NCBI RefSeq assembly: GCF_029784155.1
Contig: NC_073692.1
Location: 318,239,141 to 318,303,140 of the forward strand
Reading direction: 5' to 3'
DNA: 64,000 nt
Origin: Uranotaenia lowii
Lineage: Eukaryota; Arthropoda; Insecta; Diptera; Culicidae
In this document: one piece after another, positions 13,526 to 26,028 of the stretch
Numbering within the stretch: the stretch's first letter is position 1
How the letters are laid out: each line of letters starts with the position of its first letter
Translations under genes and position numbers: made by a program
Notes under the pieces: model-generated
Seen by the model: only the letters and a program-made list of their open reading frames with translations
Database searches by the model: none
What the model was told of the DNA's origin: nothing

Positions 13526-14423
13526 CAGAGTGTTCAATAAGTTCGAATACACTTTTTAACCAAATGGTGTGGTAAAGTCGTAGCATATATATCTAACTTG
13601 TTTTAGAGTAATTTTGTGCTATTATCAGACAAACTATTCCTGGTGTCGAAGAATTAATGTTCATTAAGTGTTCGATTTTTATCATTCCTTTTCACACCAC
13701 AAGTACTGGTACAGGCAAAAAATCCAATTTATTGACCAAAATAAATCGTTTACAGGTCACCTAATCTGCCTCCTTTGGTCAAATTCTAATGATCATTGAT
13801 GATGTCGAGAATAAAGAAGTACAGAATTCCACAACTTGTCTCATATAAAATCTATTTTTTCGTTTTTTGTGTGAAATGTCGAAAAAGTAGCTACGTGCTA
13901 ACTGATTTTTATCAAAAAGCTTATCAACGTGATGGAGCATAGAATAATTGCACATCATAAATAGATGAAAACCATTTAATATGTGCTTTGTAACTTTGTT
14001 TTAAGATTGCATTGGTCATTATTGGGTTTTTTTGGCTAATTTTGCATGTAGTGCTTATTTTTATAGGTTATTTTACACAGAATACAGGTTTTTGGAAATA
14101 TTGGCTTGGCTCAAAATGAAAAATGCCTTGCCCTTCAAATACAGCTCTCTTGGGTTGGTTTGTTATATCATACATGTTGTCGAGAATAAACAAATACGGG
14201 GAACCTATTTTGACTCTGTATAAAAATCGTCAGCATTCTTATGGGGAAAGAAATTTCAATAATACAGGAGCGTGCTGCGTACGGTGGACTCGAGAAACCG
14301 CTGAAGCTCATATAATTGGTTTAAGGTAAAAAATCCTCAACAAAAGGTGTGCTTTACTATTATTGAATAACCTTTCCATTTAAGTAAAAAATAAATATAA
14401 TCTGTCCATTATTGAATACCCTG
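13526..14423. mobile_element. TA-flanked TIR element (Tc1/mariner-type MITE)
   Basis: The left end is CAGAGTGTTCAATAA preceded by TA (13524-13525). The right end, complemented, is CAGGGTATTCAATAA followed by TA (14424-14425). The TIRs match at 13 of 15 positions. The 898-bp interior has no transposase. TA duplication and CAGRG ends fit the Tc1/mariner superfamily. Confidence 0.7.
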
Positions 14424-14778
14424 TAATTAGTGTTGATCGTGGAATCTAACAGTTTTGGTCAAAAATCACTGAAAGATCTTCCGAAGCTTGATAGATTGCC
14501 TTGTTGTCGAAAACAATAGTGTACTGAAAACGGAATGGTTCTAATTCACAAGGGATAAACTGAAATATAGGCAAACTGATTTTGGAAGATTTTTGCATCT
14601 TAATCTCGTTTTTTTTGACAGATTTATCTATCCTTTCTTGTTTTGTAATGTTAAGTAATTTAAAAACTAATCAGTTTAGAGTTAAATCGATTAATGATAA
14701 CTTATGAATTAACTAACCTACATGAATCATAAAAAAATATTATGAATCTATTCTGTATCATTTTTCATTAAACGATAC

Positions 14779-15675
14779 CAGTGTCCGGCACAAAAACGCT
14801 ATTCCGCTAATCGCTAATTAGTCCGCTAACTTTCGGCTAGCGAATTAATTTTCTCGCTACATTTTTCTTCAGCTAGCGGATAAGAAAGTTCCGCTAATTT
14901 TTAGTCCGCTAACTGAATAACGCTACTTGTTTGAAGTGTTAATTTGGCCAGAGACTTATAGATCATATATTCGGTATCATTCAGATTTGAAATTTTGATC
15001 GGTTTTTTAATTTTCGTTAAAGATTGATTTAAGAAACTATTCGATCTCGATTTTGACTGGAATCATAGGAATATACGTGTTTTTGAAATGTCTTCACTTG
15101 AATTTAGGTCTGAAGAATAAGCCTTCTTTAAATTTAAACGAGATGAACAAAAGGTGGTGAAAAATTAAAATTTCCAGAACAAAATAAGTCAATAAATCAA
15201 TCAATATTTTGAGTATCAATGTCAAAAAAGATGAAAAACTATTTCGGACAAAACAAAATATCTACCTTAAGAGAATATTTGCATTAACTGAGGTAAAACA
15301 AAAACTTGATAAACGGGTAAATATTTTGAAAAATTTTATTCAAAAGTTTTTGCTTTTACTTTCCACCAAACACGTCAACTAAAATTAAAAGTGGACTGAC
15401 GCAACTGACATGGTCAGAAATATTACAAAATAAGTTCGAAAACTGCCCCTATTGATATCCTTCAACAACTTTTCAAGTCATTAAAGATGGCCGCTAAATT
15501 TGTATTTTGCTAATCTTTTTCAAAACTTTCTAGTACCGATTAGCGATTAGCGCTTTATTACGGATCAATAACTTTTACGCAACATTTAGCGGTTTTAATT
15601 AGCGATCGCTAACTTTGACCGCGTTAGCGATCTAATTAGCGCCGCTAACTTTTCAGTTAGCGATGCCGAACACTG
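14779..15675. mobile_element. hAT-type MITE with 8-bp target duplication
   Basis: Perfect 8-bp repeats AACGATAC flank it at 14771-14778 and 15676-15683. The termini are CAGTGTCCGGCA and TGCCGAACACTG, a near-perfect inverted repeat with the CAG...CTG ends common in hAT elements. Subterminal regions are dense in CCGCTAA/TTAGCG motifs in opposite orientations (14805-14935 and 15535-15665). It is 897 bp long with no transposase. Confidence 0.85.
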
Positions 15676-15683
15676 AACGATAC

Positions 15684-18600
15684 ATATTATAGAGAAGAAT
15701 TCCACAAAGTAGCAAATTGCTGTAAAAAACGATACAGATTTTATATAGACCATCTTATTCCAAAGAAAAAACGAGTTGAAAAATAAATTTTAATCACAAA
15801 AGGGCGGTTTTTTTAGATGAGAATTTGATACTGACAATTTGTATCTATTTCAAAACTTTATTGAAAGCGGAAAAGCATTTTAACTTGTGCATTAAGAAAA
15901 TATCTAAGATTGATTTTGTTTTAAATGTTTTCAAATTTCACGTATTTTTAAAAATGGGAAATCATACTTACTTCTAGATACCTTCCGCCCAGAAATCACG
16001 GTAAATTACTCACAATCTTCAGGATCATCGATCATTAAATTAAATCTTTTTTTCTAAATATTTTCGATCCCCAAGCCGGGCAAGTTTTTTTCAATAGGCA
16101 ATATGTAGGCATATGTAGGAAATGTAGAAAAGAAGCAATTGAGCAATTTGTCGAGTTTGAAATCCGGCGCGTGGCATCATGGTGGCACCATGTACTGAAC
16201 AGAGTAAATTATTAAGAGAAGGTGATATGAACCGATGCCAATGGTGCAGTTCAGATAGCTGGAAGCTAAATTAAAAAGCCGCTGGAAGCTGAATAGAAGA
16301 TTATTAAGACTTGTTTTGTAATTTGAAAGTATCAATAAGAACTTAAATTTTGAGCTACATAGAACGTAATTCATATCAATGATGGGGCTGAGTAAGTGTT
16401 TTTGTACCTGTTTAATGGGACTTTTGGTTACTTGGGTATGCACCCACTGTTTTGGTCGGATTTGGCATCAGTTCACTACTCAAAGACACGGTGGCTTGAT
16501 ACAAATCCAACAAAGTCCAGATTGTTCTGAAGGACATGTGAAGCCTGCAGGTTCGATCTAACACTTCGCAAAAGGCTGGATCAAAGTGGCCAAAATCATC
16601 GCAAATCGACTACTGATCAACGATTGACTTGAATCTAGTTTTTTTTTTATTGATTTACTGTAAAAGAAGACTATAGAGAATATATTATTGAAAACAAAAT
16701 TTAGTTTGCTCCTAACTTATGATTATGCTCTTAATTTGAAATCGTGCTTAAACATAATGGGACAGCCTATACTTTTACGCTTGAAAGAAGAATAAAAAAA
16801 ATATCGAGAAATGTATGGAAAATGGTCAAAACACAGCAATCAAGAAGCATGTTTTCCCGAAATAAGCCTTTATTCACATATACCACTTTGGCTCACTTTG
16901 GCAATTTGGAGAAGACCCCTTTCAAAGGGATCGCCCAGAATAATCTTTAAATTCCTTGCATGAAATTAAATAAAAAACTATCTGAGTAAAACGAGGTCTA
17001 TAAAATCACAGTGTGTGTGTTTCAATTACGCATTTTTTAAACTGACTTTATAAGATTTTTAGAAAAAACCTTAGGTAACCTTTGCTTCTAATTGTTTTCC
17101 ACGTCTTTTTTTTTAACACGCCAAAGGCCACTAGTGACGTATTACGCACTTTCTTTTGGGAATTGTGTAAGATGTCGTTGGAATGGAATGGAATGGAAAC
17201 GAACCAGCCAAAATGCGTAGTCTATTCCTTGGGGAAAAAACGCAACCGAGTAACTAACGAACATGATTGAAGGTGTGGGCGGAAAACGCGTTAATGAGCA
17301 CTCACTTTTGATACTGTCTTTTTTTGTTACATATATTTAATTAACTTTAAATAAATTTAGATTGAAAATTGATCGTTTAAATATTATTTTCAAATATTCG
17401 TTCGAAGATTTTTTTTAATTGCTGTTTTTAAGATGTTTGCGCTGATGTTCTTGGCAAAAGTTGTAACTAGAACGAACTAATTTGCAACACTGATCTCATA
17501 TTTCTAGAACATTGAATGCCAATCAATAATTCATCATTTATCAATTATTTCAGTTTTAAGCCTATTTTAACAAAACAATGAAAAAGTATCGATACAATTC
17601 CGAATCGTTATAATGTTTGTCTATTATAATACAGAAAGAACTACTGCAACATATACGTAATGAACTCATCGAGAAAAAAATCCTAAAACCTCTTTCACTC
17701 ATTCAAACAGCTAGAAAGAAAGTTTGATAGCTTACACATGTCTAGCGCCTTGCGGTTCCTATGGCATCAAATGTGAAATAAGCTAGTCGTATATGTTTTT
17801 TTTTCTAAATGAAAATGAGCGAACCACTTTTAACGTCACCATCTAGCTATACCTATCACTTAGTTTAGTCACGCTGCCGCATTAACAAGCCTTTGAGGTT
17901 TTGCCGAAAGGCACCGACATTTGATGTCAAATTCCCGGTATGAGCAACACGTTTTTTTTCTCGAATCGGAGAAACAAGGTTGCAGCGGCAATATTTACAT
18001 ATTTCAATTTTAGGTAGTGCTCTTAGGTGTTTTTTAGTTCCCAAAAATTTAATTCCAAAAATCTAAACACACGACAAATGGAAACGTTGCAGATTTAATG
18101 TTGAAAAAAAAATTATTTCAAATTTTAGACAAATTTTCTAGATATTAAATAAATAAGCTTCTAATTTTTCTCGAAAGTAGAATAATTCCAACTTTTCAAA
18201 CAGAAATATGAAGACCAACACTGTGTAATTAAGTTTGCTACAAAACATCTTAGACATGCCACCATCTCTTCAATACAGTCATTCTTGGCCCTTCTCAATC
18301 AAGCTGCATCCCAAGTGTGAAGCGGGTTTTAAAATTTTGACACCTTCTGAACGAGCCACCTTCTTCTATTTGGTGGCTTTTGTTACTGTACGTCAATCAA
18401 ATATTTAACACCAAAATTCCAGCAATAAAGAACCGTTCTGTTTGTTGCCCAAACAAGACCGAAAATGTTTTCCTAAATGCTTGAAAAATAGAAAAACCGT
18501 TTCCAAGTGCATCCAAGTGATGGAGTGTTTAGATTTTTTTTTCTCCATCCAGAGGCCCCTTTTTATTTATTCTCTCATTTCAGTAAGGTGTAAAAGTATG

Positions 18601-19162
18601 AAGAAAGCCTGTCGATCGAGAGAACCTGCATGGGTACATGAACAAATATTGTGCCTCTGGATAAACAAGGTTTGGTTTCTTTTGAAGGGCCATGCCGTAG
18701 TTAAATGCTACTCTAATGAATTTTGTCATGGGGTGTGTTGATGGATGCTGCAATTCGTATGGTATTTAGGTACCGGAAAGATTGAAAAAAAAAACAAGAA
18801 AGTCATCCATGCATCTGGTTAGTGGTGAAAATGGCGTGTCGGATTGATTTACACTTTTAACTGCTATCGTGGTAAAATAATTTTAAAATGCAGGAAACCA
18901 TTTGCTAGTGAGAAAACTTATGAATTATATATTTTTTTAAATTCATTAGAACAAAACACTTTTGTTTTTGATTTATCATACAAGTCTACAAGCTGAACGT
19001 ATTTTCGATGTGTCAAAAACTCCAGGACTGCCAGGTAGGATGTGTGTCGAATTACAATTTTCCTCGAATTAAAAAAAAAAAAAACCTGTAGCCCTAAAAG
19101 TTCTCTTTTCGTTCAAAAAGAACGACAGAATTGTCGAAGATCTTTGAAATGAGATTTAGGTA
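15684..19162. other. Unassigned AT-rich sequence, no gene recognised
   Basis: ORFs here are at most 99 codons (18442-18741) and show no known motif. No RNA gene or clear element termini were seen. A GGAATGGAAT triplet repeat occurs near 17178-17196. This is probably old decayed repeats plus intergenic DNA. Confidence 0.4.
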
Positions 19163-19691
19163 GGGGAACTAGGTACAAAATGCGCAGAGCTGACAAGATG
19201 CGCCACCATCAGTATTTCACTAATCAGACATTTTTCAACATTTCTGAAAATGCCTGTTTGTTCTATTTACACTTTTATGCGTTCATAAACATTTGTGGAC
19301 CTTCTAAGTTTTTGATATTCCATAAATTTGACAAAAAACGATGAACATGGATCTTTACATTTATATAAAAAAAAAAACAACAAAGTTCCTAATTCAATTC
19401 AGTTATTTATATTATTTGAGTGATTATAAATAAAAATGTGGAGGCGGGGCAAACGCGACAATACTTTAAAAAAAATTGCATGTTAAATTGGAAAACATAA
19501 CTTTAATACAAACGGAACAATTTCATGAAATTTCTGAATTTCATGAATATTTATTTAACTTTTTAAAAAATATCAGTAGATCTGGCAACACTGCGCGAAG
19601 CAATACATTTTTAAATCTGTGAAGTTAAATACAAGTGTTTTAAACAAAGATTTTTTTTTTATTAACGTGAGCATTATGCCTTCTCTTCCCC
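19163..19691. mobile_element. Short TA-flanked TIR element (MITE), tentative
   Basis: The left end TA-GGGGAACTAGG and right end TTCCCC-TA form an inverted repeat; with the flanking GGTA, 10 bases match. The interior carries motifs such as AAATGCGCAG and GGCGGGGCAAACGCG. The TIR is short, so the call is moderate. Confidence 0.45.
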
Positions 19692-20099
19692 TACCCGGAT
19701 TTTTATTTTAAATTTTGTATGGAAGAACGTAACAAGTTGCTCGAAGAATGTCGCTTTTTTGTTTTTCTTGAATGTTTTGTTCTCACGAAATGCAATTGTT
19801 ATTCCAGTTGATGGCAGAAAAAGAAGCAAAAAAAGTTAAAACGCCCTTAATCGTCGATTTTTATACATGAAAAGAAATTAACAACACTGACAGTATTTCG
19901 GCTCAATTTTAGATAAATTTATTATTTTAACAAGAAAGATATTGATTTAAGAAAAAATGAAATAATGCGATGATTTAACAATGATCTACATTAGATTTTC
20001 CATGATTTGCGAAAAAAAAAAGTAAAGGTTACCTGAAACTAAGAGTCGCCAGATGCAATTAAAAAAATTAAGTTGAAGTTTCTTAGAGGCTGTCTTTTA

Positions 20100-20547
20100 A
20101 TCTTCACATTTTTATTTCGGAAAAATTTAAAAATAATTATATGAAACCTGACCAAAATGACAAAAATGAAATAAACTATACAAAATGAAAAATTCAAATT
20201 ATTAACAAAAATAAGAAAATAAAAATAATTAACAAACCAATTAAAACTAACATTAATGACAAAATTCAAAAATGATAATATCGACCAAATTGAAAAAATT
20301 ACAAAAATTGGAAAAACGACCTATGTATGTGATAAAATTTTAAAAAAAACTGAAAATTTTTGGATAGTTCAAATTTGATTATCATGTCAATTTTGTTAGT
20401 TTTGTCAACTTAGATAGTTTGAAATTATAACAAAAATCACTAAATTGACAGAAATGCAATAATTATAAAAATGACAAAAATTGCAAAATTTTAAAAACCG
20501 AAAAAATAAGCAAAATAGAGAGAAAAGACATAAAAAAAATGAAAAAT
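20100..20547. repeat. Degenerate left halo of the 9-bp array
   Basis: The sequence is rich in imperfect ATGACAAAA, TTGACAAAA and AACAAA motifs without regular period. It looks like a mutated older part of the neighbouring array. Around 20385-20412 the motif appears on the opposite strand (TGTCAATTTTGT). Confidence 0.6.
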
Positions 20548-22640
20548 AACAACAATGACAAAAATGACAAAAATGACAAAAATGACAAAAATGACAAAAA
20601 TGACAAAAATGACAAAAATGACAAAAATGACAAAAATGACAAAAATGACAAAAATGACAAAAATGACAAAAATGACAAAAATGACAAAAATGACAAAAAT
20701 GACAAAAATGACAAAAATGACAAAAATGACAAAAATGACAAAAATGACAAAAATGACAAAAATGACAAAAATGACAAAAATGACAAAAATGACAAAAATG
20801 ACAAAAATGACAAAAATGACAAAAATGACAAAAATGACAAAAATGACAAAAATGACAAAAATGACAAAAATGACAAAAATGACAAAAATGACAAAAATGA
20901 CAAAAATGACAAAAATGACAAAAATGACAAAAATGACAAAAATGACAAAAATGACAAAAATGACAAAAATGACAAAAATGACAAAAATGACAAAAATGAC
21001 AAAAATGACAAAAATGACAAAAATGACAAAAATGACAAAAATGACAAAAATGACAAAAATGACAAAAATGACAAAAATGACAAAAATGACAAAAATGACA
21101 AAAATGACAAAAATGACAAAAATGACAAAAATGACAAAAATGACAAAAATGACAAAAATGACAAAAATGACAAAAATGACAAAAATGACAAAAATGACAA
21201 AAATGACAAAAATGACAAAAATGACAAAAATGACAAAAATGACAAAAATGACAAAAATGACAAAAATGACAAAAATGACAAAAATGACAAAAATGACAAA
21301 AATGACAAAAATGACAAAAATGACAAAAATGACAAAAATGACAAAAATGACAAAAATGACAAAAATGACAAAAATGACAAAAATGACAAAAATGACAAAA
21401 ATGACAAAAATGACAAAAATGACAAAAATGACAAAAATAATAAAAATGACAAAAATGACAAAAATGACAAAAATGACAAAAATGACAAAAATTACAAAAA
21501 TTACAAAAATGACAAAAATGACAAAAATGACAAAAATGACAAAAATGACAAAAATGACAAAAATGACAAAAATGACAAAAATTACAAAAATTACAAAAAT
21601 TACAAAAATTACAAAAATTACAAAAATTACAAAAATTACAAAAATTACAAAAATTACAAAAATTACAAAAATTACAAAAATTACAAAAATTACAAAAATT
21701 ACAAAAATTACAAAAATTTCAAAAATTACAAAAATTACAAAAATTACAAAAATTACAAAAATTACAAAAATTACAAAAATTACAAAAATTACAAAAATTA
21801 CAAAAATTACAAAAATTACAAAAATTACAAAAATTACAAAAATTAAAAAAATTACAAAAATTACAAAAATTACAAAAATTACAAAAATTACAAAAATTAC
21901 AAAAATTACAAAAATTACAAAAATTACTAAAATTACAAAAATTACAAAAATTACAAAAATTACTAAAATTACAAAAATTACAAAAATTACAAAAATTACA
22001 AAAATTACAAAAACTACAAAAATTACAAAAATGACAAAAATGACAAAAATGACAAAAATGACAAAAATGACAAAAATGACAAAAATGACAAAAATGACAA
22101 AAATGACAAAAATGACAAAAATGACAAAAATGACAAAAATGACAAAAATGACAAAAATGACAAAAATTACAAAAATTACAAAAATGACAAAAATGACAAA
22201 AATGACAAAAATGACAAAAATGACAAAAATGACAAAAATGACAAAAATGACAAAAATGACAAAAATGACAAAAATGACAAAAATGACAAAAATGACAAAA
22301 ATGACAAAAATGACAAAAATGACAAAAATGACAAAAATGACAAAAATGACAAAAATGACAAAAATGACAAAAATGACAAAAATGACAAAAATGACAAAAA
22401 TGACAAAAATGACAAAAATGACAAAAATGACAAAAATGACAAAAATGACAAAAATGACAAAAATGACAAAAATAACAAAAATGACAAAAATGACAAAAAT
22501 GACGAAAATGACAAAAATGACAAAAATGACAAAAATGACAAAAATGACAAAAATGACAAAAATGACAAAAATGACAAAAATGATAAAAATGACAAAAATG
22601 ACAAAAATGACAAAAATTTCCAAAATTACAAAAATTACAA
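20548..22640. repeat. 9-bp tandem repeat with two unit types, about 230 copies
   Basis: The main unit is AAAAATGAC. A second unit, AAAAATTAC, differs by one base (G to T). They are arranged in blocks: TGAC to about 21489, two TTAC units, eight TGAC units to about 21579, a long TTAC block to about 22029, TGAC to about 22162, two TTAC units, then TGAC to about 22612. Open frames of 728, 712 and 435 codons are by-products of the period of nine and are not genes. Confidence 0.95.
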
Positions 22641-23430
22641 AAATGACAAGAAATGAAAAACTCTCAAAATTGACCAAATTAATGAAAATTTAAAAAAAAA
22701 TTCAAAAAATTTTTTAAACCTCGAATAGACAAAATAAACAAAAATGACAAAATTGATAAACGTGTCAAATTTTATACACAGTGTTCACAAAAAAAACTTT
22801 TATGACAAATTGACATAACAGGAAAAATAGCATGAATTGACAATTAAATATAGAAAGGACAAAACTTACAAGCAAAACCGATACAATTGACAAATTTTAC
22901 AAAACTTACAAAAATGATAAAAACGAAAAAAAATGACAATATTTCAAATATCCACAAAACTGCCAGAAATGACAATGATGAACAAACACACAAAAACGAT
23001 GAAACTTTTAAAATTTAAAAAGTTGACCATTTCATTTGATATTCTGGTAAATTTTTTCAGTGTGTCATTGTTTTTTCGAAATTTAACAAATTTTGTTTTT
23101 TCAAACTAGCTTATTTTGTCAGTATTGGCTTAATTTGTTCATTTTGCCTATTTATGCAGTTTTGTCATTTTTGTCAATTTTAAGAATTTGTTAAATTTGC
23201 CAATTTCATCATCTTTGTTAATTCGAACTTTAGCAAATTTCGTCAATGTTGCTATGAGATTTTTCAAATATCTGAAAATTTTCGCCGGTGTTCTTTAGAT
23301 CATGCCTATTTCATGCTGCATAACTCTGTTATTTTTAAATAGAAATTGTCTGTTGTGTAATTTTTGGCAATTTTTACAAATTTCTTAAAAAATAGACAAA
23401 AATGACAAATTTGCCAATTTGAAAAAAGAG
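22641..23430. repeat. Degenerate right halo of the 9-bp array, with strand switch
   Basis: Imperfect TGACAAAAT motifs continue to about 23010. From about 23060 to 23250 the motif is mostly the complement (TTTTGTCATTTTTGTCAATTT). The orientation flips within the decayed repeat, followed again by forward motifs at 23390-23410. Confidence 0.6.
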
Positions 23431-24626
23431 GCCAAATGAGGCCAAATAAAAATTCAGAATTAATTATTAGTTGGACTCTTTGTTACTGATTGTATATTTT
23501 TAAAGCGATTGTATGATCGTGTGAGTGAGATGCACAAATTATTTCGCCCAGTTATTTTTTTTTATTTCTTCATTCCATCCACTTCAGTGGTTACTTAAAT
23601 TAAACGTTGAATTACACTAAGGAACAGCATTTTTGGTGTTTATGTTTCAATTATTGTTTTTGGAACATTTTGATGTCCTAAATTCGAATCATTTGTCCGT
23701 TTTTTTCTGTCCGCTCTTGTTCTAGTGATATTGCATGTAAATATTTTGAAATTGACTAATTTTGAGAAAAAACCTATCATTGATAATTGATGAACCAGCC
23801 AACCTACATGAAAAACAAAAACATAATTTTAATCTTTTTATAATCTCTCATCCAATCGGATTCACACTTTGTCAAGATATAATAGAATCGGATATTTATT
23901 GATATATATAAATATATGTTTATAGCTTAAAAATAATAAACTTTACATTTTTTTGAAATTTCAATCAACTATTTCTGACGACACTAAAGAAAGTCTTCAA
24001 GTATTTGATATTTAAGATTTAAACTCAATAATGATTCAATAATGATTTTTTTTTTTGAAGACTGTTAAACTATTGGACTTAAAATTTCCTAAGAATGTCA
24101 TGAAAATTTCTGTATTAAGCATAATTTTGAAAAAAAAAAACAGAAAGAAAACGTCTATAAAATTTTTTTTTCAAAAGTCGCGGTTTTTCGCGGTCTTCGA
24201 GAAAATTGACCATTGAATTAAAGTCTTTAATTTATAAATCTTTGTAATCTTCAGTTTTGCCAAAAAAGTGCACAAATTGATCAATTGCGTTTTTTTTACT
24301 TACTCCCTTGAAAAAAAAAAAAGAAAAAGAGTTTTTATCTATTTTCCAAAGATCTCTGATGATTGAAAACAAACTCATTGTATATTTTGTATCAGCGCCT
24401 CTTAGTTAGTCTTAATCAGCTATTAGGATCCTTGTTACTCCAAAAAATGTAGATTTTGTTTCTTTGTGTTATTTTAAACAGATGGTTGTGCATTTTTTTC
24501 AATTTAACTAATAACTTTTGTATTTAAGTAATGTGATTCCAAAAAATTGCCAATTAATCACATACTTTATTATTTATATGACAATAATGATTTCCTTAAA
24601 AAAAATTAATCTTATAACAAATTTTT
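23431..24626. other. Unassigned AT-rich sequence
   Basis: No ORF of interest, RNA gene or element terminus could be identified. The sequence is very AT-rich with homopolymer runs. Confidence 0.4.
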
Positions 24627-24824
24627 TTGTTTTTGGGCTTGTAATATAGCTCAGTTGGCAAGTCTATTGTCTCCAGAGCCGATGTCCGCGAGTTCGAGAC
24701 CAAAAGTAAACATCGAAAACAGTTGTACCGGAAAAGTTTTTCAATAACGATCCGCCAACTGTAACGTTGATAAAGTCGCGAATGCCATAAAGATGGTAAA
24801 ACGACTATAATCGAAACAAAAAAA
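24627..24824 (+). mobile_element. tRNA-derived SINE with 11-bp target duplication
   Basis: A pol III A-box-like TAGCTCAGTTGG lies at 24647-24658 and a B-box-like GAGTTCGAGACC at 24690-24701. A tRNA-unrelated body and an A-rich tail follow. The 11-mer AACAAATTTTT occurs at 24616-24626 and 24825-24835, a plausible target duplication. The 3' body (ATGCCATAAAGATGG) is shared in reverse orientation at 43801-43860. It fits a tRNA-derived SINE of the general kind known in mosquitoes; the family name is not claimed. Confidence 0.75.
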
Positions 24825-24868
24825 AACAAATTTTTATTTTCAGTTTTTTTTAAATCATTTTGGCATTA

Positions 24869-26026
24869 CAATAGTTTTTCGATTTTATCACGGTCAAAAA
24901 AAATTTCACCGTGAATATGGCGAAACCGTGAATTAGGCGAAACTAAAAATTGAAGTAGAAAAAAGTATTTTTACTGTCTTTAATCAATAGTTTATAATAT
25001 TTTCAGTAGTGGAAACGTTTTGTATCAATAAATTTCGATCATAAGGCGTAATTATCAAAGATTGCTAAACAAAAAGGATCGTTTTCAGTTCTAATTATTC
25101 TTCTCTAAAGCAAATTTTTAGGCTTTTTTTTTAAAATAAAACCATGTTTTATATCCATTTGATAGTCTACATTTAATTGAAGTGAATTATTTTGTTTTGA
25201 TGGAAATTTAATAGTCGTTATCTCTTATTTCGATTTTGAAAAAAAGTTTCAAAAAATTAGCATAAAAAAATTTGTTTCTGCTTATTTCAAATTTCAATAT
25301 TTTAATCTTAACACCTTTGATGAACTAAAAAGTATATTTATTCGAAAAATATTTTAAAATTCTCTCAACTTAGACTTTTTCAGTGTGTTTCTCGAAATTT
25401 GCTTTATAGGCAGATAATCTTTTGTCTTTATATGTAGAAAAACAGAAATCTTAGCCATATTTTCAAACAAAGCTAGCAGAATTTCATTTTATTCTTCCAA
25501 AATTATCCATTCAGACAATACTAAAGGCTATCCAATAAGGATTACGCACGCCACCCTTTAAAATAAACAAGTTCAACAAAGAAATCAGAGACACTTATCT
25601 CTTTTCAAAAACGCTTAAATTCACCCACATTTTTATATGATTCGCATAATCAAAAAAGTTAAATTTTTTAAAGTGACTAACCAACCCAAGTAACAACACT
25701 AGCATCAGCGTGACGTTAAAATACATGTGTCGATTATTACAAGCGTTTTTAAAATCCAAATGACGATTTTAAACACTATACAGATAAAATAAGCAGTTCA
25801 ATGGCATTTTCATATTTTGGATACTTATATACTATAACATAAACCATAAACAATATCATAAACAAAGACGCTCTATGCTTTTGAATGAAAATTAAGGACC
25901 TGGTAATGGTTTCTGAATGATTTCTTTAAAATCGTGATAAAATCGAAACAATACACGTGATAAAATCGAGCGTGAATTTGGCGAGTATTGATATAATCGA
26001 ATAGTGATAAAATCGAGAAACTACTG
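24869..26026. mobile_element. pogo-like TA-flanked TIR element, non-autonomous
   Basis: TA at 24867-24868 is followed by CAATAGTTTTTCGATTTTAT. The right end, complemented, reads CAGTAGTTTCTCGATTTTAT and is followed by TA (26027-26028). GTGATAAAATCG recurs three times near the right end, and CCGTGAAT motifs near the left. It is 1158 bp long without a transposase. TA duplication with these long TIRs fits Tc1/mariner (pogo) elements. Confidence 0.75.
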
Positions 26027-26028
26027 TA

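Noticed and set aside
20463..22693. Frames of 728, 712, 435 and 341 codons on both strands
   Set aside because: They are translations of the 9-bp array in several phases; overlapping frames on both strands cannot all be genes.
24640..24710. A functional tRNA gene
   Set aside because: A and B boxes are present, but there is no acceptor stem pairing and a SINE body with A-rich tail and target duplication follows.
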